From NCBI GenBank assembly GCA_018985225.1, contig JADGIF010000002.1, forward strand, positions 1 through 56,144: a DNA stretch of 56,144 nucleotides. Direction: 5' to 3'. Within the stretch, counting starts at the first letter, position 1; the number at the start of each line of letters is the position of its first letter. Below are positions 33,001 through 39,082 of the stretch, piece by piece. A model generated the notes under the pieces. The model ran no database searches. It was not told the DNA's origin and worked only from the letters and a program-made list of their open reading frames with translations. The translations under genes and the position numbers were made by a program. The DNA is from Amoeboradix gromovi (Eukaryota; Sanchytriomycota; Sanchytriomycetes; Sanchytriales; Sanchytriaceae).

Positions 33001-33266
33001 AGGATGGACAAGTGGGAATAGTTGAGAACGGAATACAGATAGAGAACATTGATTTATATGGATGTCTATACAATGGTGAGCTGAACATGGACAAAGGAAG
33101 TAAGATCGTAGGTGGATTTATTGGTAAAATAGTAGATTTAAAAGGATACATAGATTTGCCAATTTACAGGAATGAGCAGCGAAGGGAATACATGGAGAAG
33201 ATATACATAAAATGTAGCAATAAGGAACTGATAAGGCTAAGAAGCTGTGCATTGTATCTACAATAG
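21030..33266 (+). CDS. DYN1: Cytoplasmic dynein-1 heavy chain
   Basis: This 4078-residue minus-end microtubule motor is about the length of yeast Dyn1. The N-terminal tail and linker fill residues 1-1650. AAA1 has an intact P-loop (KAGTGKTES, about 1782) and Walker B in GCFDEFNRL (about 1830). AAA2 has a shortened P-loop (VGYIGKST, about 2039). AAA3 has GPAGSGKTMS (about 2353) with VFCDEINL. AAA4 reads GTPGSGRKSL (about 2689). The stalk coiled coil spans roughly 2890-3200 with the microtubule-binding domain (KKQHLTELRSMQNPPV onward) at its tip. AAA5, AAA6 and a short C-terminal region follow. Dynein-1 rather than IFT dynein-2 is indicated by HYDFGLRAMKSVL, WTDGVFTSILRK, ENLNSVLDDNKTLTLPNGER and HYIYSPRELSRWVRGI. 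The ATG sits 22 bp from a transposon end, so its promoter probably lies in or beyond element sequence. The Laa2-like gene starts 41 bp downstream. Confidence 0.96.
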   Translation: MSQNIQIEHLLGKAITLAPDKLAALTAHYSEVLEKFLKCEINVLYVHILEDQILIQEDVQLPCKTLVILTNNASVFNPDRVSISQFPGDDLVNALYQNVHYTVNPLFSKTTHGIQSKTVPVTKKKLAEVELALVQLQNNVEIPTVNLQIHQEVVDFLKQVGDKSVTPDDIPKSIIENGHFLNELQTLVNDWLKNIKILISLQRDPRSGSASQEISFWLDLEKTLEFVEVQLKSPGVSCTLLILQQARRFHGSASFIQDTGLKDTLRQAKSYNFLFHEFPISELLSAEELNGMTNGIKMIFEHMTKKAKIAPYPVSKLLHFLEALSKDVNDQALRIINGKKLMGLPKIKFDSIINDFLLMFKCWDDHFKEFGTICRELLRKRAEAFVPYKILNGHEKLQQRVQFLAQLRDSHDTLQSALKDIMRQQESDDLTSMHELDNAYDLFTVLDVLDTSNDGHESIQTAEATYNSRVSRIEAQFIEMLRNLLKNADTPQMMLAVFEKYHLLLGRSNIRGGLLEFQSMTLEYLKSQIKSLQDQYVNGYENCKLSVIHHTKGIPMVSGRIMWIKHLETQMLRAIDQLKALLGNVQSHYEGQKIIEEYKVFTRKIDINQYLNHWVLELKSYGLNKCFDKSLFLISNNEIKVNFSKHLLNVYRECRNLQFLNIQVPLNIQQFSKEIKKLYPIVVSLFNSFYSATHILSVLESDIVLIDEYCTVFYQLLQSSHSIAWSNMLELTNTSRYHSDLVNQCDLIKLKANRVLHYKNELSNATNKLTVISNDDMQLLGSSVQSLFDSMQLDGLSNISYYYEQWLLNSLFPRLNTIINTTFTNLIDKMKNMQHLSTSNSLTRLSSLSLKDHAITAIQQELHGLGFQCVLRIENQRILTEPPLLECKEWLLEHVNRTLNTFAINIHPNRFNQTSHVKTTVSDFALYMDNKMICKFYELIHEYYNQANGFLDSMRKYQGLLKCTVDAIQMLLKDSLTNWLKIMSEMKKDKSQLESQNGLTMFGPILIDYSVVKEVLISKYTAILNESQMIFMSKVHSKSKSFLELIKLYKLGMEEPVELNNIYTKLNITLYSSSDGSISLLIFIHYLNKQFHVLQEELQLLQQSHLFINRCHLPYANDWIYYDNIESNYNSVKEYLKRKTDSMQNSLSLLKQSVVVQSTALQSSIIEQCKEWDANKPIQQQSVESSLEIMNKYNDIFNTLLNEQNALNIARDMMELQLIRSDELSSVLNEIKDLQTVWDKVSINHNELHELGKTEWQALDPKQIRVSLEQLNNNMDHLPPFYKQYTPIVHFKNKVTSLIKSNSILFDLQSPALKPRHFQELQIKSNITNASAIKTVQDIWDLQLNSNMSWYKELISTANGEYNLEQFIEKCKQTLKSFKMNTFHYKQKIWLLRQVDDLFETCEEYSSSLNSMKSSPYYKSFEEDALYWSDKVNSIYKVFNTMLDVQKLYMHLEGVFTSSKEIKNTLPNESQLFESHHSEFIQLTKKSNQKEYVLDIINIPNIQSNLDRIYKGLCKLQKSLSNFLEQQRTKFPRFYFIGDDDLLQLIGDTTSLQFHLTKLFPGIARLLLTDNTISGIYSKENEHVELVNSIKLNDLIPTLQQLELEIKNTLLDRFASLNKIVQNIWDNPDIISSILHYPFQIIELSLRYSWTVKCESLMPNTNNLVPSITGLINQLLQLVQSTDDVLIIKKLKNLIKELLPLRKSTIDCNGCNKSDYKWLQYLRTYVKDKKPEIAIGHNSFEYKCEYYGVVDKLIRTDLTNDANLTFGLALNHNLGCSPSGKAGTGKTESVKQMANVIGVMCFVFCCDEAFDVHVMKRILYGLSAIGSWGCFDEFNRLESDDMSLVSVLIKQLRQQSNNQLGIFITMNPTYKGRNALPLDLVKLFRPVKMEVPDLVDIAEALLYCDGFTTSSDLAILLTRLFNKCELYLDKCPHYDFGLRAMKSVLLNAGIYKHSTGNELDCVLNALASTIAPKLTLSDSILFESFVQNVFNRALVNTMINKSIEPLLKHLQLSTSSSFVAKVDQFLKIHDIYQGFMCVGYIGKSTCISVCKQILQMDKKLNVYNINAKVLDKHCLYGQLNTVSKEWTDGVFTSILRKCISNASSLSWIIFDCDIDPIWCENLNSVLDDNKTLTLPNGERLVLHENIKLIFEVNSLQHATPATVSRNGIIYFDKDLIPIEDVVVHYIHKLSSPTMINLLLSKVSLVISVYEASLKLQHIMDYELHFYLNRFIHFVQGCSALYISDVNYNTDESDSASVTPNNVIMHALFYASCGDVNEENRSLFIEDFKELNNMDDVDYYNTMLNSSGIVNINSTLSDNVVGNDFNMIIPTVDTVRNESLITELIHSKSGLILVGPAGSGKTMSLVGSLKKQINTAFAMLNFSSETSCDTIITLLKQQCDVINSPNGLIMTPKHGKSLIVFCDEINLVKCDDYGTQIALSLIWQLITQKSYHDVQLNSTVNIQNIIIIGACNPPTYKGRIPISHRLLRHMPVLNVGYPSEQSLIRIYNSYMSFILKHSSNSNYGLKITKYLVNCYMQCKIEFPSSKQSHYIYSPRELSRWVRGIHYFVDQDLEPSLQELVELIYYEGERLFHDRLIGEEERLNCKLILKSNLDVIATPTITTEVVFSNWMSRCYQSTNIDELRLFLVNRLKTFNEEESINQLYLTNDFINHLSRIDRVLKQPNGHLLLFGTPGSGRKSLCHFACWLNGISVEILSVYNGYSLIEFDELLRKIIRKCVLLDDKIALLIDDSSIIESSFIERMNTLLANSEIPGLFDNDEYNQIIQQNKKTSNSDDVDGDAWFVNQIRNNLHVVFTMQYGNVQSPALFNRCVVNYMGDWSVDDLMQVAMQIVPVGLSINETETSRVFVDFHRTQSSNAETSPMTFLHAVKLFELQTTTKLNEIQEQQHHFNNGLDKINSSVSYIAQLKNELTIKNTDLQSKQQVANSTLKEMVVKQQEAELKKQESITISNELQSKQHDIQQRQSIVQEQLSKAEPAVELAKQSVSEIKKQHLTELRSMQNPPVLIKTTMECICYMLGNKPDTWKVVQQMIRKDDFISNVVNYDTDSITPGIRNKLQEYLSDDNFNAENVNRASKACGPLFVWMTAQLSFSSILLQIGPLKKELNDLQVQYDIANNKYNELIALVDELTSNISVYQSQYTAMVSEVEQIKNELNLTSNKVNKAELLLNGLDSEQSRWTSTVSEFKSQLQCIIGDCILQAIFIAYLSIKSPKDRSTNLEILVGILNNRNIPISNTPMSNLLITPKDKLLLQPDDVVYMNHGIIKHSLYPLFIVGKDASVIVGLNKYQTTSFNHPQYIKVLENCIRFGTTCIINDANPIDPIIMPLLNKQYTKQGGRLLIQLGKHLIEQSPSFQLILTSTTSALDNAYACRCSVVNYTTSKASLQSNTINRILHVHSPHLHQQLQLGIKQQLQYTQELQVLEHSLLQVLHVQGNLLDNPNVLSQLQTIKQQSSEIQVKLDKDLEIQSTINKQCESYHLFSEYACTLYFKTTSILNESEYTINTDMYMETLNRALESNNSDSIEKLAVTFSNLFYSFYCTRLEKSDELLFTLLLLQQYLHYYYPDINIDCLTSLDAMEVDDDKLLGELMTNRNKTPQDYHSYLIKYSQSFNLDLKCDKYQMLQSHLMELTKVNNATGAGKATIPSVVLISKGEVMLDEYCKDSNALNVVKSSNICNKPCVYICNPTEQLLNSGVQVYYIEPSSSIYKCYESINSQLTLHDKEIEYSVLFKITWLHIQSIQRLLYIPIGMHMNYDINQSDLHALMMFIRGHNVDKYMFVKLLKLVYMPKITNYFDCQVIEIYIELLANDILGIQHDTVISNDMDQFYRDLKENPLLLELDVGIVENIAKMGISRMINKFNRISSNTNENGLVIGEWIKQLSSKMEVESELQSIKENNKQLNALINRMKMDIKGIEDYYKGKPSIKIDDVLVELQNNMVPDKWITTVGTLHDLKIFINQKGIMQSMIQLTDLFNEIRGEDGQVGIVENGIQIENIDLYGCLYNGELNMDKGSKIVGGFIGKIVDLKGYIDLPIYRNEQRREYMEKIYIKCSNKELIRLRSCALYLQ

Positions 33267-33307
33267 CTTTCAATAAATAAATTCTAAACTGAAATATTTT
33301 TAAAACC

Positions 33308-34696
33308 ATGTCAAGTCCACCAGATGCATTTTATGATGCAAAATCAGAGAGAAGTGAATCATTATCACCGATAATACTATCGCCAATAGAGGGAGGGGAT
33401 ATGGGAGACATAAAAGATATACCAGTTATGGACGAATTACCAGAAGCAATGGAGAGTATTACACAAATTAAGGGCGGAGAATCTATAATAAATAGACCGC
33501 CAATAAAGCAAGAACCTAATGTACCAAAATCAAGCTCAAGCTCACCTACTAAATCGGTGAGATCTACAGACTCAGATAAGAAACAAATTAAAAATACGTT
33601 AGAGTCACAAACAACGTTAGATTCGGAAGGGCAAACAATACAATTTATGAACGAGGAACAACCGGGAATGCCTGAAATAGAGGAAGAAGAAAATGGGATG
33701 AACGATGATTTGGCTAAAGAATTTGAATCATTGATGCAATTTCATCAGGAATCAGCAGCAGAAGATGATGACCCGGATGAGCTGGTATTCACAGGCGAGA
33801 AATTGGAAATACAGGAGGATGTAGCAATTGCTCCTATTTCATTTGGACTGAAGTTTGCTACAAATACAGTCAAAATACAGGAGCAGCCAGAGATAATAGA
33901 CGACGACGAATTTGAAGAATTTGAAGAATTTGAATCTGGCGCACCGGCTGCAGAGGTGTCTCCAAATGAGCCCAATCAAAAAGAGCCTGAATCAATAGAG
34001 GAGGATATCAAATTGCCTCCTCAAAGTCCCGCTGATGATGAAGACGCTGCGTCAGTCTCTGAATTCAGTCGAATATTTGAGAAAGGACTGGATGAGCTAT
34101 GCATTTACTTCACTAATGACATTCCTGATGTTGAATCGGATCATGTTTATGATGACTCGGATAGAGACATAGGAAATGTTTGCTCAATACCCACACATTA
34201 TGGTCCCAAATCTTATTTTGAACCTTCAGAGTACTTGAAAGAATTAAAGGAATATCAGCAACTACATGGAATATTTGAATCCAACTATGTTCCTAAAGAC
34301 CAGCAAGCATTTCTATGGCAGAAATCGAACATGAGGCGTAAGTTGCTGCAATTATCTGGAATTCCATTAAATTTGGACGAGTTTTATACCAATACTCAAA
34401 AGCGAAAGTTTGGTGCTTTGAGTGCGCATGAACTGCAAAGTATGCATCAAATGTTGGATAAAATCAACAAGATTAGCAGATCTGAATTTGCAAACAAGAA
34501 ATTGGAAGAATTAGGCACAATTCATTTGAGTATTGAAAAGGCTTTAGGCAGGCTAGTTGATGCAAATCAATACTATATTGACCAGAATGATAAGATAAGA
34601 GCCAACATAAACGTAGCCAACAAGGAGATTAAAGAGGCCTTGTTAGAGGCACAAACCAAAAAAAAGACAGCCACAAAAAAGAAGTACTTTTACTAA
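33308..34696 (+). CDS. Laa2/aftiphilin-like AP-1 clathrin accessory protein (tentative)
   Basis: The protein has 462 residues. The first about 300 are acidic and disordered, with Ser/Pro-rich stretches. At about 199-212 an EFEEFEEFESG stretch contains overlapping [DE]FxxF motifs of the kind that bind the gamma-adaptin and GGA ear domains. The C-terminal third is helical and includes WQKSNMRRKLLQLSGIPLNL (about 336-355). This resembles the segment of fungal Laa2 (YBL010C) and aftiphilin-family proteins that ends in a GxPxNLDE motif. A Lys-rich tail (KKKTATKKKYFY) follows. In yeast, Laa2 helps recruit AP-1 to membranes; the same role here is inference. The ATG follows dynein by 41 bp on the same strand. 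TAATAAA overlaps the stop codon. The family call depends on one conserved block plus the FxxF motifs. Confidence 0.5.
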   Translation: MSSPPDAFYDAKSERSESLSPIILSPIEGGDMGDIKDIPVMDELPEAMESITQIKGGESIINRPPIKQEPNVPKSSSSSPTKSVRSTDSDKKQIKNTLESQTTLDSEGQTIQFMNEEQPGMPEIEEEENGMNDDLAKEFESLMQFHQESAAEDDDPDELVFTGEKLEIQEDVAIAPISFGLKFATNTVKIQEQPEIIDDDEFEEFEEFESGAPAAEVSPNEPNQKEPESIEEDIKLPPQSPADDEDAASVSEFSRIFEKGLDELCIYFTNDIPDVESDHVYDDSDRDIGNVCSIPTHYGPKSYFEPSEYLKELKEYQQLHGIFESNYVPKDQQAFLWQKSNMRRKLLQLSGIPLNLDEFYTNTQKRKFGALSAHELQSMHQMLDKINKISRSEFANKKLEELGTIHLSIEKALGRLVDANQYYIDQNDKIRANINVANKEIKEALLEAQTKKKTATKKKYFY

Positions 34697-34721
34697 TAAA
34701 CACTTTAAATTCACCGTTACT

Positions 34722-35040
34722 ACTTATTTGAGATCCTTATCACTGGACATCAAAAAATAGAATTGCATAATTTGCGTTACAAAGACGAACATCTAAGGAG
34801 GAGTTGAATATGGGGGGTTGTATGGTGCAAGCAATATTCACAAATCTAATGTTGCTTCCATCCAATTCCAGATGAACTTTTATTTGTCTTAAAATAGCGT
34901 TCTTCAGAGCTTCACTCTTTGTACAAGTTTTGACTAGTAATTACCTTCACGGTTGTCCTACCCTATTTTTCACACATGAGTTTCATTATTAGACTATTTT
35001 CTGAGTGTAAAAGAATTATTCTATGCAGCCTTTTACTGGG
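34722..35040 (-). pseudogene. Fanzor2-type element relic, copy D (minus strand)
   Basis: Minus-strand order matches the C-terminal part of copy A. There is TGAAACTCATGTGTGAAAAA (compare TGAAGTTCAAGTGTAAGAAA) and AATTACTAGTCAAAACTTGT then ACAAAGAGTG (the TSQTC region). CTGGAATTGGATGGAAGC follows (compare the TTGGAAATAGATAGAGAC RuvC-III region), then ATATTCAACTCCTCCTTAG, CTTTGTAACGCA, and GCAATTCTATTTTTTGATG...AAGGATCTC (the EILDF tail). Stops and frameshifts break every frame. It occupies almost the whole 417-bp gap between the Laa2-like gene and the SET gene, which converge here. Confidence 0.65.
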
Positions 35041-35113
35041 TTCTGAGACTATTGAATCGAAAAAATTCGGATAATCGCGGTAAGTGATTTATTTAATTCA
35101 AAGCGATGAATAA

Positions 35114-36393
35114 TCACATCAACTTTTTACGCTTGTAATTGACGCTGCCGGAGATATCTGAATTCTTGTTTTTTACAACTCTGCTCCCGTAAATCATGGA
35201 AATAATGTCATTGTACTCATCCTCGTCGCTATCAAAGATTTCAAAAACGAGTTTTTTCATTCCCAGCGGATGAGGCATGTGCGCTATATTCCTGTAAGAG
35301 TTTCGGGAATGCAAATTAAAAGCAGATTTAAATATATCCATTTCTTTAAGATTCTTCAATTCCAGTATCTTTAGCGTCAACTTATTTAAAACTAGATAAT
35401 CCCGCTCTGATGACAAATCATTACTAACATAATCAAAGCCAACGCTAGAACTATCGGGCCAACTTTCTCGGCCGTTTGCAACAATATTACGTTGAAGAAA
35501 TCTCTTTTCCTCAGTTGTTCTCTAGATCAGTTTATAAATACAGATTTAAAGTTAAGGGAGCTCCACTTTTCTGTTTTACTAATTGCCGCAATTTCATTCT
35601 CAATTTTTTTGCCCATTACACCAGAACAATTCAGACTTCCGCAAAAACAAGGATAAGATTCCTCAGAAGAATAATTGTAGTTGTAGGTAATTTCCTCACC
35701 AATTGCAATATCGCGGCTAGCAAATAGCCCGATTCTCTTTTCGTTGTCAACCCTCCAGACCTCGATATGGCAATTAGGATCGCATGAGTGATTTACAAAT
35801 CTTGCGTCACTTCCTTTGTTAAATGCATCAATTATTCTGTTTTGATATTGCAGAAAGTAAAAGTTTTTTTTATTCTTCATCAACTCCCTTCGTTGGTTGA
35901 ACCTACTTAGAGATATAACTTCGCCAGTATATTCAAGTACATAATCTCCTTCGTTTATTTGCACAGCGCTATATATTGCCCAACCCTTTCTAGGATTGAA
36001 TACAACCTTGTATTGGTTGGATGCCAAGTATCTGTAGTTTCTGATGCGCTGATTTAAACACCCTTTGACGCAGTCACTTTGGCATTCTATAAACATGCAT
36101 CTATTGACACAAGAATCATCTTTACAACGGAGATCTTTGTCGCAATTACATTGATCAGCATGGTTATCAGATTTATGATCTCTTGCATCTAAATATATAT
36201 TTCTCTTTATCCTAGTCCAACCACTTTTGTAGTTGGATTCAGTTTCTCGGTAAAATTCCTTATATATATTATAAGGCAACTGAAAGTCTTCTTTCTTGGT
36301 AGGCGGTATGTTGGAGAAAAGTGGTTCATGATTTAGTTCGTTTCTACCCTTGTTTTGTTCACCTGAATCTGATGTCTGAACAGTTTTAACCAT
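35114..36393 (-). CDS. ASH1-like SET-domain histone H3K36 methyltransferase, two exons
   Basis: The protein is 419 residues after removal of a 20-nt intron (35541 to 35522). Exon 1 encodes residues 1-284 and exon 2 residues 285-419. The order is a short N-terminal region, then WTRIKRNIYLDAR leading into a Cys-rich AWS domain (CNCDKDLRC...CVNRCMFIEC...CLNQR, about 83-118). The SET domain has GWAIYSA, YTGEV, RFVNHSCDPNC (cofactor and catalytic pocket) and IGEEITYNYNY. A post-SET CxCx4C follows (CFCGSLNC). The AWS-SET-postSET order with the KIRxNxYxD-like lead-in fits ASH1 better than SET2 or NSD. No SRI domain, bromodomain, PHD or BAH follows; exon 2 is a hydrophilic, partly acidic and basic tail. 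H3K36 methylation in chromatin is inferred from the family. AATAAA follows the TGA stop. Confidence 0.88.
35522..35541 (-). other. Ultrashort spliceosomal intron, 20 nt
   Basis: On the minus strand the intron is GTATTTATAAACTGATCTAG. It starts GTATTT, like the intron at 7347, ends TAG, and contains AACTGAT, a plausible branch-point string only seven bases from the 3' end. Exon 1 ends ...NFKS and exon 2 continues RTTEEKRFLQRNIV in a frame that stays open for 135 codons. The upstream frame meets TGA inside the intron, and the downstream frame is closed by the intron's own terminal TAG. So exact removal is needed to join the two, and retention truncates the protein just after the post-SET domain. 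Confidence 0.75.
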
Positions 36394-36803
36394 GCAGCTG
36401 TTTTAAAAAGTTTCTAAGGATTTCTGAAATTCAAAAATGATGCAATAATTCAAATTGTAGTATTTTAACGGGATAATGATGCTGGCTAATGCGGATCTTC
36501 ATTCAGCCATTTATTCCGTCCCTGTCTTGAAAATATGGGAAATGTTGCGTTAAGCCTGAATTGGGAAGGGCTTATGAAAGGATTTAATCTATGCACAATA
36601 TTCAAAGATGGTATGAGGGAAGTGTAGAATAATTGCTCCCGCAAATTCTAAATTCAGAGAAAATGATGAATCTGAAATACAGAGCCTATGTTGGGAGAAA
36701 AACTAGCTAAGAATATTTAAGTACCATCACAAAAAGAGGTGAAAATACGATAAAATGATATAGCATGTTGATGGCGGTAAAAACGGGTCATCACCTAAAA
36801 AGC
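36394..36803. other. Intergenic region between the SET gene and copy A, no gene seen
   Basis: About 410 bp without an open frame or recognised RNA. It must hold the promoter of the minus-strand SET gene. The part nearest 36700-36800 may be decayed element sequence, because copy A is a left-truncated or internally deleted copy, but I could not align it convincingly with copy F or B. Confidence 0.4.
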
Positions 36804-37391
36804 ACAGCTTGACATTTTCTTGAATAAATCATTTATCGCGACTTTGTATATATTTTTGTATCATTTCAAGACTTTTCCAGATTTATCTAATAGCTTAAAT
36901 ACTCGATATTCTTCCTTTTTGCAAATGGTAAATCGATTCTAAAGAAATAACTAACAGGTACAGCATACAAAGACATATGATCTTATACACTTACCATCGT
37001 TCAATACGAGCCAGCTGCCAAGTAGCTTGTCGAGCAAGGTCGCAAGAAACATGGCTACAATGTCCCATTACGCATTCAAGGAACGCCTGAAGTTCAAGTG
37101 TAAGAAAAGAGGAAAGACGATGGTCGAATGGAATGAACCATTTACTAGTCAGACATGTACAAGGTGTGGTACTCTAAAGAAAACCAATTTGGAGACAAAA
37201 GATGCACAAATTGTCAGTTGGAAATAGATAGAGACCATATGGCTGCAAGGAACATATACATCAAGTATATGCATCCTTATTCAATCTCGCCTCAGGGTAG
37301 TGAAAGCGTGGGCAATCACTGTAACCGAGCATCTGGCACTGCTAGTTTCTCTGTGGAAATTCTCGATTTTCTCGGAAATAAGGACTTTTAA
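36804..37391 (+). pseudogene. Fanzor2/TnpB-like element relic, copy A (best preserved)
   Basis: The left module (36804-36975) matches copies B and F. From about 36991 one frame encodes a TnpB/Fanzor2 C-terminal region: SSKVARNMATMSHYAFKERL, then KKRGKTMVEWNEPFTSQTC, then CTRCGTLKK, the first half of the zinc ribbon. About 30 bases later the reading must shift frame (one base appears lost near 37190) to continue KRCTNCQLEIDRDHMAARNI, the second CxxC and the RuvC-III motif. Canonical DRDxNAARN here reads DRDHMAARN. The frame ends SFSVEILDFLGNKDF at 37391. RuvC-I, RuvC-II and the whole N-terminal half are missing, so it is inactive. The left module joined to a C-terminal half is shared with copy B, suggesting both descend from one deletion derivative. 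The orphan gene begins 77 bp downstream. Confidence 0.85.
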
Positions 37392-37468
37392 CGAGGAGGT
37401 GATGTGGAATATACTTGAGTAGATCTAATTTTTGAGACATTTGTTTTAAAGCGTTTATAATTTTTGTA

Positions 37469-38875
37469 ATGTATGTTCCGCCTCAGTTAAACAACGATGC
37501 ACTAGATGAGATATTAGATCGATCATTCGCACTCTGTTATAAGCTTAGAAGGTTTGACATTGCAACTAGAATACGATCGAAGCACCCAGTTTCAATTCTA
37601 ATTTGGGAAGGTCAAGAGGTCGATGATTCAAGAGATAGCCTCAATGCGTTTGCTAATATCAAATTTAATAATGGATGGAAGGCAATGTATGTGGATGGCA
37701 ATTGGATGGACTTTGGCTATAATTATACCAAACTAATTTCGGCTTTGTATAGAACATCGTCATCTGACATGAAGTACAAGGCAGGCTTTAAAGTGTCCGA
37801 AACTGAGGAACTGCCATTCAGCTATTTTCAGTATGACTCTTTCTATAATTCAATGGTTGGAATCCTTGACGTATTTATAAACTTGGAGACCACATTTCCT
37901 AAAAGAAATGTTCCTCTTTTTAGAAGCATCTATGAAAAAGACACGTATTTATTTAAAGACTTACCTACAGGGCAAATTCATCTTGGTGTGAAAGACCGAG
38001 TTTTTGTTAAAAATGTACTAAGAAGTGATTTGGTCAATTCTTATATGAGAAACCAAATAAAATACCTCGGATTCAAGAAATTCAAAGCAAAATATGATGG
38101 CAACTTAGAGATTGCCATAGAATTACTTGACTCTATGTATTGCGCACGGGATTTGTCAAAGTTGGAGTCTTCCGACTCATTTAACATGGAACCAGCATTT
38201 GCTAGCGAAGACTACAGAATCCAGGCTTTGAAAATTAATGCAAGGATTAGAATCAGCTTTCAGGTGCCTACGGAGGATGATTTTAGTTCCTTCTTTGTTC
38301 TGATTGACTATTTTCTGGATTCTTGGAGAGTAACGGCTTCTCTGGATCAATATATTGCTGGAAATTGGATCAAATGTAAGGATCTACCTAGTCTCATAAC
38401 ATTATTACGAAAAAGTGTCATTTCTAACAATTTATTTGAACACGCAAACATTTTGTATTTTATTCCAGAAATGAGTTTCTTTAGCTTCGAGTTCAAAACT
38501 ATCGACTCTTTGTTGTGCTTGTATAGGACCTGTCAATTATCAGAACTGGTACATCCGATTATCTCTAAAATCTATTATAACTGCCATAACGGACACTGCA
38601 AGGTTGAAAAATGTAAGTTTGGCATATATCTTTTTAGAGACCATAAGGGAACACATCTGGGTTATAGAAACTATATGCTTGTTGAAAAAATTGAGGATAG
38701 TGAGCTGTATCAGCACATGGAGGATTATAAGTTTTTATTGAGAGAAAACGGAGATATAAATGATATAGACTGTAAAAGTGCGGTAAGATATCTTGAAAAG
38801 AGTGAGAATGTAGATCTGCCACCGTCGTTGTTAGAGGACAAAATAAAAAACTTTTCGTTGTCAAATAATCATTAA
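37469..38875 (+). CDS. Unrecognised 468-residue protein
   Basis: The frame is intact from ATG 37469 to TAA, with AATAAA immediately after the stop, codon use like its neighbours and no internal breaks, so it is very probably a real gene. I do not recognise the family. The predicted content is mixed alpha/beta with many aromatic residues, no signal peptide, no transmembrane helix and no low-complexity tract. A Cys/His cluster, CHNGHCKVEKC (about residue 372-382), could bind a metal. The first 50 residues are helical (LDEILDRSFALCYKLRRFDIATRI). Its start lies 77 bp after transposon relic A, so its promoter probably includes relic sequence. It may be lineage-specific. A link with the element is not supported: none of the other copies carries it. 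Confidence 0.75.
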   Translation: MYVPPQLNNDALDEILDRSFALCYKLRRFDIATRIRSKHPVSILIWEGQEVDDSRDSLNAFANIKFNNGWKAMYVDGNWMDFGYNYTKLISALYRTSSSDMKYKAGFKVSETEELPFSYFQYDSFYNSMVGILDVFINLETTFPKRNVPLFRSIYEKDTYLFKDLPTGQIHLGVKDRVFVKNVLRSDLVNSYMRNQIKYLGFKKFKAKYDGNLEIAIELLDSMYCARDLSKLESSDSFNMEPAFASEDYRIQALKINARIRISFQVPTEDDFSSFFVLIDYFLDSWRVTASLDQYIAGNWIKCKDLPSLITLLRKSVISNNLFEHANILYFIPEMSFFSFEFKTIDSLLCLYRTCQLSELVHPIISKIYYNCHNGHCKVEKCKFGIYLFRDHKGTHLGYRNYMLVEKIEDSELYQHMEDYKFLLRENGDINDIDCKSAVRYLEKSENVDLPPSLLEDKIKNFSLSNNH

Positions 38876-39082
38876 ATAAATCAATACATTTGTCACAAGC
38901 CCCGCAGTGGTACTATTTGAAAGTACCCTAATACTGATGCTTTCAATATTATTAAAAGATGTACACTTCAGTAACAGGATCGTTGCTTGTATTTAAAGCT
39001 GTTACATCTGTTCATGGTAAGGCTAGAAAACATTTTAAAACGGGTTTAGCGCAAATCTATTTAATTTTGTTTATTTTAATTA

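Noticed and set aside
21030-33266. IFT dynein-2 heavy chain, suggested by the nearby CLUAP1
   Set aside because: Motifs around AAA1-AAA4 (HYDFGLRAMKSVL, WTDGVFTSILRK, HYIYSPRELSRWVRGI) are those of dynein-1.
35114-35416. Independent small gene downstream of the SET gene
   Set aside because: Its apparent start is TTG. The frame is open further upstream to 35521, exactly where a 20-nt GT-AG segment links it to the SET frame.
18801-37391. Integrated giant-virus DNA as the source of the Fanzor-like genes
   Set aside because: Fanzors do occur in giant viruses, but no capsid, polymerase or other viral gene is present and all flanking genes are ordinary eukaryotic ones.
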